Part shown: positions 16,288-25,600 of the stretch, piece after piece
Position numbering within the stretch: the stretch's first letter is position 1
Layout: each line of letters opens with the position of its first letter
Source: Oceanobacter mangrovi
GTDB taxonomy: Bacteria; Pseudomonadota; Gammaproteobacteria; Pseudomonadales; Oceanobacteraceae
Length of the DNA: 64,000 nucleotides
Direction of reading: 5' to 3'
Assembly: GCF_019740315.1 (NCBI RefSeq)
Contig: NZ_JAHXZR010000002.1
Location: 250,001-314,000 of the forward strand
Position numbers and translations under genes: made by a program
The notes under the pieces: generated by a model
Database searches by the model: none
Told to the model about the DNA's origin: nothing
What the model saw: the letters and a program-made list of their open reading frames with translations, nothing else

Positions 16288-16314
16288 GGCGGTGTGTAAA
16301 TAAACTGCACCGCC
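16288..16314 (+). terminator. Hairpin in the 254-bp gap
   Basis: GGCGGTG (16288-16294) and CACCGCC (16308-16314) form a 7-bp stem with a 13-nt loop. The following sequence (TGACTATTTTCTTC) is only weakly T-rich. It may end the YcgL-YcgN operon or lie in the leader of the next gene. Nothing else is seen in this gap. Confidence 0.35.
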
Positions 16315-16417
16315 TGACTATTTTCTTCGGAGCCCGGTTTGTAGCTTTAATCGGCACTGCCCGGGGCGCTTTGTCAGCACACGGAAGGCCGTGATCTGAT
16401 ATTGACGAGGTAGCAAA

Positions 16418-17086
16418 ATGGCGAATCATATTTTTATTCTGGCAACCGTGATGCTGTTAGCAGGCATCTTTGGTGGGCTGGTGAACTATTACCTGTATGG
16501 CGATAAGGACCCGGATGCAGCCAGTTTGCCCCGATTCCTGGTGGTGGGGGTGGGTGCTTCGTTCCTGGTGCCGGTAGTACTCGACATGGTCAACAGTGAA
16601 TTGGTACTGGAAAGTCAGGGCGACCCGTCGCGCCTGCTGATCTTTACCGGCTTCTGTCTGATTTCGGCACTGATCAGCCGTTTCTTTATCGACAACCTGT
16701 CCGACCGGATTCTTACCGAAGCCAAGGTCGCCAAGCAGCGTTCTGATGAAGTTCATCATAATTTGATCACGATGCAGAAAGAAATCCTGCCGCTGGTCGA
16801 TACAGAGACTGAACAGGACGGCCTGGTCGAAGATGCTGAAGAATACGATCTGCAACAGGATCTCGATGTGACTTCAACAGAAATTCTCAAAGTGCTGTCT
16901 AACGGTCGATTCATTTTCCGTTCGCTGGCGGGCGTATGCCGTGAAGCCAATCAGGAAGAGTCTACTGCCCTGAAAACCCTGCACGTACTGGTTACCCGTA
17001 GTCTGGCAGGCAAGGTCAGCAGCAAGAGTGGCGTGCGCTGGCACATCACTGAAAAAGGACGCCGCGTACTGGAAGCCAACCTGTAA
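16418..17086 (+). CDS. Three-TM protein with C-terminal winged-helix-like domain (YEATS-associated type)
   Basis: The 222-aa protein has TM helices near residues 4-28, 38-58 and 73-92, then a coiled coil (E-A-K-V-A-K-Q-R-S-D-E-V-H) and a C-terminal domain (about 150-222) that ends in a helix-turn-helix-like segment (A-L-K-T-L-H-V-L-V and W-H-I-T-E-K-G-R-R-V-L). The A-G-I-F-G-G-L-V-N-Y-Y-L start resembles proteins named YEATS-associated helix-containing or YLATT. Those were proposed as membrane parts of sensory or conflict systems. Its neighbour is a von Willebrand A protein, but no YEATS-domain gene is in view. Family call moderate. Confidence 0.6.
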   Translation: MANHIFILATVMLLAGIFGGLVNYYLYGDKDPDAASLPRFLVVGVGASFLVPVVLDMVNSELVLESQGDPSRLLIFTGFCLISALISRFFIDNLSDRILTEAKVAKQRSDEVHHNLITMQKEILPLVDTETEQDGLVEDAEEYDLQQDLDVTSTEILKVLSNGRFIFRSLAGVCREANQEESTALKTLHVLVTRSLAGKVSSKSGVRWHITEKGRRVLEANL

Positions 17087-17094
17087 CAACAGCT

Positions 17095-17122
17095 GGGCTG
17101 TTTTCATTTTCAGAAACAGCCC
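17095..17122 (+). terminator. Hairpin between the three-TM gene and the VWA gene
   Basis: GGGCTGTTT (17095-17103) pairs perfectly with AAACAGCCC (17114-17122) across a 10-nt loop. No T-run follows, so it may act as a partial terminator, an mRNA-stabilising hairpin or an attenuator between two co-directional genes 73 bp apart. Confidence 0.4.
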
Positions 17123-17159
17123 GCCAGGTTGAGATAGCGAGTGATCCAGGAGCTGGAGA

Positions 17160-19376
17160 ATGCTGAAAAACACGCAAGGTTTGGGTACTCGGGGGCTGAT
17201 GTCCCTGTTGTTGGTGCTGTCCCTGCTGCTGCCGTTTACGGCCAGAGCGGCGGACGATCGCCCGGTCGATGTGCGGTTGATTATCGATATATCCGGCAGC
17301 ATGAAAGAGACCGACCCTGGCAATCTTCGGGTTCCAGCACTCAATCTGGTGGTGGAGTTATTGCCGCAAGGTTCGCAGGCCGGTGTCTGGACCTTCGGCA
17401 AATACGTCAACATGCTGGTGCCGCTGTCAGAAGTGAACGGTGCCTGGCGGGCGAAGGCCCGCGAAGCCGGACTGCAAATCAACTCGGCTGGCCAACGTAC
17501 CAACCTTACCGACGCGCTGGATAAGGCGCGCTGGAAAATCAGTGCTGATTCAGGCTATCGCCAAAGCGTGATCTTGCTGACAGATGGCAAGATCGACGTT
17601 GCCCCCGGCGGCCCACAAACCGCTGCCAATCAGGCTTCCCGCAAACGCTTGCTGGAAGAAGTGCTGCCAGCCTATCAGGCTGCGGGTGCAAAAATTCATA
17701 CGCTGGCGTTATCCGACGCTGCCGACCTTGAGCTGCTGCAGCAAATCGCACTGGAAACCAATGGCCTGTATCTGAAAGCCGACAATGCTGAAGAGCTGGG
17801 CCGCGCATTCCTGCAAGCTTTTGACCGCTCAGCACCCGCTGATCAGGTGCCTCTGTCTGACAACCGTTTCAATATCGATGCCAGCGTGCGCGAATTTACT
17901 GTGCTGGTATTTCGTAAGCCCGGCGCGCGCCAAACCCGCCTGGTTTCACCATCGGGTAAGGGATATCAGTTTGAACTGGCCGATCGCACCATGCGTTGGC
18001 ACCGGGATTTTAACTTCGACCTGATCACCATCAGTCGGCCGGAAGCGGGCGAGTGGCAGCTGGATGCCGATATCGATCCGGAAAATCGTGTGCGTATTCT
18101 TTCCGACCTGAAACTGCAGGTCGATGGCATTGCCGCCACACTGTTCAGTGGTGATCCGCTGGATCTGGCACTGGCGCTGACCAACGAAGGCAAGGTGGTA
18201 AAAGAGCCACACATTCTGGGTCTGACCGACTTTACCCTGACGGTCACTACGCCAGACGGTAAAACCGCCAGCAAACTGATTTCTGATCCGGAAAAGCTGC
18301 CAGCTGATGGCCTGTTCCGGGAAACTTTTGAGCGCTTTACTCAACCGGGTCAATATCGGTTTGAAGTGCTGGCACAGGGGCGTACTTTTTCGCGTCAACA
18401 AAGCCTGACGTCCAATCTGGCTGAACCCTTCAATATCAGCAGCGAGGAGCGCATCGACGACCAGAAAGTCGTGGTCCATGTCGTGCCGCAGTCCGACATG
18501 ATCGACTCCGCCATGAGTCGGGTACTGGTGCGCACGGTTTTTCCGGACGGCAGCTCCAAAATCGTACCTATGGATCCGGACCCACAAGATAACAGCTGGC
18601 GTTTTGAAGCGACCGCCAGCCAGGGCGACGGTCGTTATGTGCTGGAAGTGAACATTCGTGGCGTTACGACCAGTGGCAAAACGTTCCGCAGTCATCCGCA
18701 GGAAATCAACATCGACTTCCCGCTCACGGATGACACGATGGGTCTCGACCTGGCATCGAAAGCCGCAGCAGCAGCCAGTCCAACAGTACCCAATATTGCC
18801 GTGGCAGCTGCCGTGAACCCGCCGGAACCAGAATCCGCAGCTGCCCAGCCAGAGCCGCCAGCAGCACCAGCCAAACCAGTGGAGCCTGCCAGCGAAGCGG
18901 CTGCTAAACCTGAACCGGCTAAACAAGAACCCAGCAAGCCTGTCGTTGCCGCCGATGATCAGGAATCAGGTGTGCTTCTGTGGATTTTGGTCGGCAGTGG
19001 TGTGGTCTTGGTAATCGCTGCTGGTGCCGGTTTCTGGTTCTTGCGTAAACGCAAAGCCTCCGGGGCTGCTGGCGGTACTGGCGCCGCAACCGCGGCAGGA
19101 GTGGCTGCTGATCAGCTGGATGAAAAAACCCTCGCCCAGAATATACAGAACATGGACGACTTCGAGGCCTTTATGTCTGAAGGTGAAGAACAGGTGCTGG
19201 ATTCAGCTGATGTCGAAACGGCTGCAGACGAACCGGAAGGGCCGGATACCGTCGCCAGCGACCGTAATGTTGATCCGATGGCCTCGGACGGCGCTGATAC
19301 CGACCTCAGCAACGTTGACGATGATGACGACTGGGGTGAGTTTGATCTCGACGGTGATGACGAGACCAAAAAATAA
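17160..19376 (+). CDS. Membrane-anchored von Willebrand factor A protein (TIGR03503-like)
   Basis: The 738-aa protein has a signal peptide (to about residue 31, A-R-A-A) and a VWA domain with the metal-binding MIDAS motif D-I-S-G-S-M near residue 43. A beta-rich middle follows, then an Ala/Pro/Glu linker (545-600), one TM helix (about 600-622) and an acidic cytoplasmic tail ending in a run of Asp. The bulk is therefore periplasmic. The layout fits the TIGR03503 family of unknown role. A ribosome site GGAG precedes the ATG. VWA domains bind protein partners via Mg2+. The neighbouring three-TM protein is a candidate partner. Confidence 0.8.
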   Translation: MLKNTQGLGTRGLMSLLLVLSLLLPFTARAADDRPVDVRLIIDISGSMKETDPGNLRVPALNLVVELLPQGSQAGVWTFGKYVNMLVPLSEVNGAWRAKAREAGLQINSAGQRTNLTDALDKARWKISADSGYRQSVILLTDGKIDVAPGGPQTAANQASRKRLLEEVLPAYQAAGAKIHTLALSDAADLELLQQIALETNGLYLKADNAEELGRAFLQAFDRSAPADQVPLSDNRFNIDASVREFTVLVFRKPGARQTRLVSPSGKGYQFELADRTMRWHRDFNFDLITISRPEAGEWQLDADIDPENRVRILSDLKLQVDGIAATLFSGDPLDLALALTNEGKVVKEPHILGLTDFTLTVTTPDGKTASKLISDPEKLPADGLFRETFERFTQPGQYRFEVLAQGRTFSRQQSLTSNLAEPFNISSEERIDDQKVVVHVVPQSDMIDSAMSRVLVRTVFPDGSSKIVPMDPDPQDNSWRFEATASQGDGRYVLEVNIRGVTTSGKTFRSHPQEINIDFPLTDDTMGLDLASKAAAAASPTVPNIAVAAAVNPPEPESAAAQPEPPAAPAKPVEPASEAAAKPEPAKQEPSKPVVAADDQESGVLLWILVGSGVVLVIAAGAGFWFLRKRKASGAAGGTGAATAAGVAADQLDEKTLAQNIQNMDDFEAFMSEGEEQVLDSADVETAADEPEGPDTVASDRNVDPMASDGADTDLSNVDDDDDWGEFDLDGDDETKK

Positions 19377-19395
19377 CGTAATGACCTGATGATCT

Positions 19396-19423
19396 GGATT
19401 GGTGGATGTTCTGCCGCCAATCC
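19396..19423. terminator. Hairpin at a convergent gene end
   Basis: GGATTGGTGG (19396-19405) pairs with CCGCCAATCC (19414-19423) with one G-T wobble and an 8-nt loop. It lies between the stop codons of the VWA and DUF3095 genes, which converge. There is no T-tract, so termination would be weak or Rho-assisted. Confidence 0.45.
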
Positions 19424-19429
19424 TGCGAT

Positions 19430-20638
19430 TCAATCTGAGTTGAACTGCAAACCAGCCAGCTGCTGCTTCAGCTGCCGGGCCGCCAGACTATAGCCTCCAT
19501 TGGCTCCATCCAGAAAATGCACATGATTGTGCTGGTAATCTGAAACCAGACAGGTGACCAGTGCGCCATCCGAGCAGTGCAGTCCATAACACAGCCGGCC
19601 AGCCTTGTGTTGTGGCTCCAGCCAGCCGGTCAGTTGCTGACGTTGTTGGCGGTCGCCGGACAGCACAATGCGGAATACCTCATCACACTTGCGATAATCG
19701 GAATTATTGATCAGACGATCCGGGTATTGTCCCCAGTCCGTATGACGCTGTTGGCCACGGTTGATCAGGTATTTACCTGCCAGCGTGCGTAACCAGGCAC
19801 GCAGCTGATAGTTCCAGCGTCGCCAACGGCCCTGTTGGCCAGTGTGGATGCGGGCTTCTGTTGCCAGCGCCCAAGGGGAGGCGACCAACTGCAGGTTGTC
19901 GCGGCTGAGTGGATGGTGTTGCTGGCTGTCGCCATAGATCCGCTGGAGTTGCTGCTGTAGATCGGCGTAGATCTGCGCGGTTGCTGCGTTGGAAATACCA
20001 ATAGCCTGCACCAGCAGGGCTACCGTTTCCCGTTCAGGACGCTTGACCTTGTGCCAGCGGCATTCAAAGCCGCGGAAGGATACGTCATCAAGCTGCTGGG
20101 GGGCCGCACTGCGAAAATCGAGTAGCCAGGGCGAGGGCGGTCCAGGGCGTTTGATCTGACTTTCGGCATAGGCCAGGCCACTGCCACTAAACATGGCTTG
20201 CTGGAAGTGTTCGGTCGGTTGGAAACGGGCGACCAGCAAGTCTTGCTGACAGCGCTTCAGCTCACTGATCGGCACCATACCGATGCGTAATAACAAGCCG
20301 AATTGCTCATCTGCCATGCGGGCGCTGGCCATCAGGGCGTGGGCTGTCGCTTGCTGGCAACTGTCTGGTACGCAAGCGGCCATGCCGTCGCCGCCAAAGA
20401 CATAGGGAATTTCAATGCTGTGGCAGGCGTTGAGTACAGAAGCGATAGTGGCGGCGCTGACTGCATTGACATCCTGATAGCGGCCTTCTTCTATGATGCC
20501 GGTAGAGCCTTGAATGTCACTGACTGCGACCCACCAGTCATCTGGGAGCTGCTGATAGTGCTCCAGCTCCGTAAAGCGGGCAAAGCGACGGAATGGCTGC
20601 AGCTGGGCATAAAAAAGCTCGGTACTGCTGAAGGGCAT
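19430..20638 (-). CDS. DUF3095 protein (nucleotide-cyclase-like fold)
   Basis: The 402-aa protein has V-A-V-S-D-I-Q-G-S-T near residue 38, similar to the metal-binding Asp region of class III nucleotidyl cyclases, and Y-V-F-G-G-D-G-M-A-A near 80 (GGD-type turn). The C-terminal half carries the DUF3095-type region with C-D-E-V-F-R-I-V-L and L-H-C-S-D-G-A-L-V-T-C-L-V. Family members are poorly studied; cyclase activity is possible but unproven. It stands alone, convergent with the VWA gene. Confidence 0.8.
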   Translation of the reverse strand: MPFSSTELFYAQLQPFRRFARFTELEHYQQLPDDWWVAVSDIQGSTGIIEEGRYQDVNAVSAATIASVLNACHSIEIPYVFGGDGMAACVPDSCQQATAHALMASARMADEQFGLLLRIGMVPISELKRCQQDLLVARFQPTEHFQQAMFSGSGLAYAESQIKRPGPPSPWLLDFRSAAPQQLDDVSFRGFECRWHKVKRPERETVALLVQAIGISNAATAQIYADLQQQLQRIYGDSQQHHPLSRDNLQLVASPWALATEARIHTGQQGRWRRWNYQLRAWLRTLAGKYLINRGQQRHTDWGQYPDRLINNSDYRKCDEVFRIVLSGDRQQRQQLTGWLEPQHKAGRLCYGLHCSDGALVTCLVSDYQHNHVHFLDGANGGYSLAARQLKQQLAGLQFNSD

Positions 20639-20927
20639 GATATGACTCGACGGCCAACCTGATAGTGAAAGTCTAGTCAGTCTCTGGTAGACCGCCGTTG
20701 GAAGTACTGGCGGTCAGGGAAAGTCAGGTGCTGAATCAGCCGGTGTGCTCACAGATCTGTTTGGGAGCCCGGAAAAGCAGCGTTTCACCCGGTGAACGGC
20801 ATCAGAGCCGGTGAATGACGGGGGCTGTCGCTGTTGATGAACAGTCTTGTTCCGAACCAGGCTTTGAGTTTGCGCTCAGGCACGCGATGCTTGTGGCCTC
20901 ATAACCGATAACAAACGAGGAAAACTC

Positions 20928-21305
20928 ATGCCTGCTGATTTCAAACCGGTAGCCTACCTGAAGGACTCCTGTCCTTTCTGCTTCAAGCTGGTGATGTTTC
21001 TGGCGGAAGCCGGCTTGATGGACAAGGTCGAAATTATCCGTATCAAGGGCGACGACGAAGCGGAAATGAATCATTACCATCAGCTGCTGCAGGGAAAAAC
21101 CGGTGCCACGGCCAGCTTCCCCACCATGGAACTGGCACCCGGTGAATTCAGCAGTGATTCTGAAGGTCTGATCAGCCACTTTGCGGCTGAATACGGCGTT
21201 GATGTTGCCACTCTGGCGGGCCTGGCTTACTACAAGGACAACCTGTTCCCGGCCTACATCGCTCGCTTCAAGGAACTGAAGGCGCTGAAAGAAAAACTGG
21301 GCTGA
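20928..21305 (+). CDS. Glutaredoxin-like protein with CPFC motif
   Basis: The 125-aa protein has K-D-S-C-P-F-C-F-K near residue 12, the two-Cys active site of glutaredoxins, and a fold continuing through F-P-T-M-E-L (cis-Pro region) as in the N-terminal domain of glutathione transferases. The C-terminal helical stretch is short, so it is not a full GST. Likely a cytoplasmic thiol-disulfide enzyme or glutathione-binding protein. GAGGAAAAC precedes the ATG. Confidence 0.75.
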   Translation: MPADFKPVAYLKDSCPFCFKLVMFLAEAGLMDKVEIIRIKGDDEAEMNHYHQLLQGKTGATASFPTMELAPGEFSSDSEGLISHFAAEYGVDVATLAGLAYYKDNLFPAYIARFKELKALKEKLG

Positions 21306-21406
21306 GCAATCTGGCCAGAATCCGGTGTTGCCTTGCTGCGGCGCCGGGAAATTGCCGCACTGATGGTGTAATCTGCCGCGCATCCAATTTCCGTCAGGAG
21401 TGCAGT

Positions 21407-21823
21407 ATGAGTCGTGGCATGCAGTTCTATAGTGTATTTGTGGCCATGCTGGTGATTCTGGTGTTGTTCAAATGGCTCTATCAACCCGGTGACGTTCGCA
21501 GCCTCAATGACCTGTTGGCACAAGATTCTTACCTGTCTGAATACCCTTATCATTTTCATGTGATTCGCGTTGAAAACGGCACTGCAGTGATGAGCTCCCC
21601 CCGTTCGGCAGCAGTTTCTGTACCTGAGATGATCTCGGCGATTAATCCTGAACTGGCTAATGTGTCGATCAGCGATCCCCGTTATCAGCAAGCCCAGCAG
21701 CAGCTGGCCGATCACCAAAGCTACGCTCGCGCACTGGTACTGGGAGCTGAACATGTATCTGCAGTGCAATGGCAGCTGGATGTTGGCTGGTTGAAGGCGA
21801 ACGGTATCTTTGTTCCTGATTGA
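21407..21823 (+). CDS. Hypothetical membrane-anchored protein
   Basis: The 138-aa protein has one N-terminal membrane segment (about residues 7-22, F-V-A-M-L-V-I-L-V-L-F) and a soluble part that should face the periplasm. It is rich in Gln and Ser and contains no recognisable motif. A GGAG-type ribosome site is present. Family not recognised. Confidence 0.6.
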   Translation: MSRGMQFYSVFVAMLVILVLFKWLYQPGDVRSLNDLLAQDSYLSEYPYHFHVIRVENGTAVMSSPRSAAVSVPEMISAINPELANVSISDPRYQQAQQQLADHQSYARALVLGAEHVSAVQWQLDVGWLKANGIFVPD

Positions 21824-22609
21824 GCGGAAGAAAAAGTCACAGTGCCTGTAATCTTCCGCCCGCTGGCCAAAGCATGAGCGTTCTTCAGAACCTTCTTGTC
21901 TATGGCAATGTTTTTCACACTGATGTTTCAGCAGGCAATGGTGGAGCGTGTCTGAACCTCGTCAATGCCGCGATAGAACAAGTATCCCTTTGTGGATGGT
22001 GACAATCTTCTTACACATATAGTTGGTAGTGGTCTGGGCCATGTCAATGTTAGATCAGGGATAAGGTGCAAGTGCCTTAACGGCAACTGGATTGGCGATA
22101 CGGCCTACAACTATGGAATGAATAGTCGCACAGATATTTTCTGCAATTGTCCGTGGCAACGCGGGGAAGTTTTTATTCTGTCTAGCAGGCCGTTGATTTT
22201 CTATCTGCATCGCCTCTGCAGTGTTAAAAACAGGCTCAAATCGGTCATTGACCACGCATAAACTCCCTCTTTTCTCCTGTTTTTTTCCTTGCATCGACTG
22301 CCTCGAAAACAAAAATCAACAGCCTGCTAGAGCCTGGCTCATTGGAGCCTCTGTGAGTACTTGGGCATATCGCTAGTTAGACTTGGGGTGGTTTTTCAGG
22401 CTAGCGCAAATAATATAGAAATGTATTTATGCATATTTAATTGAGAGGATTTGATGTTTCCATGATTGATTAAATAATATTTTTGCATGCCATGTCTCAT
22501 TTTTCATAAAAGTGTAAGGAATTTTGTTGTGTAGAGTCGGCATTTCCATACTCTTTCCGCGCTTATGCCGGTTGTAATTCAGAACGGCAATAATTCAGGG
22601 AGAGTGGGA
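21824..22609. other. Long AT-rich intergenic region before the large secreted-protein operon
   Basis: This 786-bp region contains no convincing gene. Short frames at 21820-22002, 21992-22261 and 22055-22312 lack plausible products. Its middle holds a 151-bp nested palindrome (22181-22331). From 22400 to 22560 the sequence is strongly AT-rich (ATATAGAAATGTATTTATGC and similar) and probably carries the promoter of the operon that starts at 22610. Confidence 0.6.
22181..22331. repeat. Nested long palindrome, possible MITE-like or intergenic repeat
   Basis: The ends are 20-bp inverted repeats, TCTAGCAGGCCGTTGATTTT (22181-22200) and its complement with one mismatch (22312-22331). Inside lie further pairing segments, including CCTGTTTTT and AAAAACAGG type arms and GGTCATTGACC at the centre. 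The whole unit could fold into a single imperfect hairpin. No second copy was found in this window, and no transposase is encoded inside. Confidence 0.7.
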
Positions 22610-25600
22610 ATGAGCACATGGACACGTGTATTTGTTCTGCTGATCGCTATGCTGCCCGCATGGGCCTTTGCAGCATCAGAGCAAATCGATAAGGCTACGT
22701 CGTGGCTGTTGCAACAGCAGCAAGCGGGAGGGCAATTCTCCTCCAGTACGCTGGCGAGTGATTGGCAGGTCAGTGCGGAGGTTGTAAAGGCACTGGCTCT
22801 GGTTGATCAGGTTTCTGAACTAAACACCGATACTCTGATCGCGTTTCTGGGAAGCCTGGACGCAGCAGAAACCGAGTTTTTGTCACTACGGATTCAGCTC
22901 AATGCTGCTTTGAATAACAGTATTGCTGATGATTTGCAGCTCCTGTTGGAGCGACAAAATCCGGATGGTGGCTTTGGTAGTGAAGCTGATTTTGACAGTA
23001 ATAGCTACGATACCCTCTATGCTTTGTTAGCGTTGGCTGAACAGCCAGAAGACCATATGTCTTCGATTCTTTCTGCGTTGGCTTATCTGACAGCTGCACA
23101 GAATGTTGATGGCAGCTATCAGTTCAAGGGCAATACTGACAATCTCTCGGATGCCCTGACTGCACGGGTGATGACTGCCTATGCTCCCTATCTGATGAAA
23201 GCCGATATCGCTAGTAACGTGCGGTTGTTGCAGCAGTTCCTGTTGTCCCGTTTACAGAATAGCTCCTCCTCCTGGCAAACCGCGCTGATGCTGACTGCGG
23301 TGATCCCATACACTGCTGATACCACCCTATCTCAGGCTGCTATGGAGGAATTGTTGACGGCTCAGGCATCTGATGGCTCCTGGGGGCAGGATACTTACAC
23401 CACGGCACTGGCTCTCCAAACGCTGTATTTCTTCCAGAATATCGATTCAGTAACTGATCCTCTTGCATCAGTGATCAAGGGGCGGATTCTGGCTCAGGGG
23501 CAACCGGCTGTTGGAGCGAGTGTCGCACTCGGTAGTGAGGCGGACAGTGTTTTAACAGATACCGATGGCCGCTTTGTTCTGAATAATGTCACCCCGGGCA
23601 GCTTTGATATTGCCTACTCACTGGCTGGTTATTTTAGCAGCAGCCAGAGTGGTTCGATCAACGAAGCCCAGTTGATGGATGTCGGTACCATTGAACTGAC
23701 AGCATTGCCGGATACCGGTGTAGTCAGTGGTCGCATCAGCTCAGCAGAAGATGGTGCTCCCTTGGCGGGAGTTTCGGTTCAGGTTGTTGGTGACACCAGT
23801 GTTACTGCGGTTACCGATAGCAACGGTGATTACCGCATCGTGATGGCGCCAGGGGATATTACTTTGTCAGTAACATTGAGTGGCTATCAGTTGCTGACAG
23901 GCTCAGCAACGTTACACGCCGGTCGCGAGTTGCGTTTTTCTCCACTTTTGTCTTTGCTCGATGGCACCCCGCAATTGGTAACGTTGCAAGGCCGTCTGGT
24001 GGATTCAGGCAGTGGTGACCTGATCCCGGTTGCCAGCGTTTCTGTGAATAACGGTACTGCCCAGTTTGTGACAGATGGTTTGTTCGCAATCGCTGATGTG
24101 CCGGTCGGTCAGATTCTGCTGACGTTTATTGCCGACGGTTACCATGATGCCAAAGCCACCGTTCTGGTCGACAAAGCTGGCGTGGTGTCGTTGGGGGATA
24201 TGCTGATGACAGCGGATTCCGAGCCACTGGGCGTTGCAAGTATCACTGGAATTGTAACGGCTGCTGAAGGTGGTAGCCCGATTGCCAATGCACAGGTTTC
24301 TGTATCTGGTTCCGCTGCTGTATTGACGGCGGCGGATGGTTCCTTCTCGACGACGGTTACGCCAGGTGATGTGTCTATCTCGGTATCTGCTGATGGTTTC
24401 ATTGATGCATCTGTCAGCGTCACACTCGTTGCTGGGGCTTCTTTGACTTTATCTCCCGTGCTACAGAAAGAAATTGATCAAATGGTTTCAATCACGGGTC
24501 AGGTATTGGACAAGGATTCAGGAGAAGTGCTGATCGGTGCTCTTGTGTCGGTAAATGACGGGGCGTTTTCAACTGAAATGACTGCCAGTGGGTTTAGCCT
24601 TTCAGGTTTGCCTCTGGGAAACATCAACCTGACTGTCAGCGCGGATGGCTATCAATCAATACAGGGTAGTAGCTCCGCTTTGCAGGCCGGTACTGTAAAT
24701 ATTGGGACTATTTTCTTGGAGCAGGACCCCGAGAAAGATTTGGTTACTCTAACTGGTCGGGTATTGGATGACGTTACCGGTGAAGTATTGATTGGCGCGC
24801 TTATCTTGGTGAATGACGGCGCATATTCTACAGAAACGAATGCTGATGGATTCACTCTGGCCGGTTTACCTCAGGGAAATATCCAGCTTGATGTCAGTGC
24901 CGACGGTTATCAGTCGATGCAGGGCAGTAGTGCCGCCTTGCAATCAGGAACGTTGAGCCTGGGCGATATTCGTCTGCAACCTGAGCAAACGGCAGAAACC
25001 ACTACTATTAATGGTCTTGTGCTGGATGCGGTGACTGGCGAACCGTTGTCGAATGCTCTGCTTACCATTACCCCGCAGCCTGACCCGCAAGAAACGGATC
25101 CTGTGGTGCTGGAGCAGGATCCACAGGTTATTGAACTGCGAACTGATGCCCAGGGCAGCTTCTCCGCTACTGATCTGGCGTTCCGATATATGGAAATACT
25201 GGTTCAGGCAACCGGTTATCTGTCGAATATTCAGCAGTTGAGTTTGGCAGAGCACGGTACCCAGCTATTGCAGATAGCTCTGAATAGCTATTCCGCTGGC
25301 GGAATCGAAATCACCGATTTGAGCACCGATAGTGATATATACGCGGCTTATACCGATGTGCCAATGTCAGTGGTGCTGGACAACAATTCTGTTGTTGCCC
25401 GGCGGGTGTCACTGATGGCTGAAGTATTCGATGCACAACAGCAGTCAGTGCAGCAGCTGCAGATTGGTCTGGATAGTGATGCTGCTGGTTCGCCAGAACC
25501 TGTCAGCCTGGTTCCGGGGAGCCCGGTAACGGTTACTGGTCAGTGGTTTAGCGGAACCTCCGCGCCAGGGCAATATGCTCTGGTTATTTCTGCCTACGAT

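Noticed and set aside
17946-18926. 326-codon minus-strand frame inside the VWA gene
   Set aside because: Antisense shadow; the VWA frame has a signal peptide, MIDAS motif and TM helix.
22055-22312. 85-codon minus-strand frame inside the nested palindrome, considered as a transposase fragment
   Set aside because: No transposase motif; most of the frame is the palindrome's own sequence.
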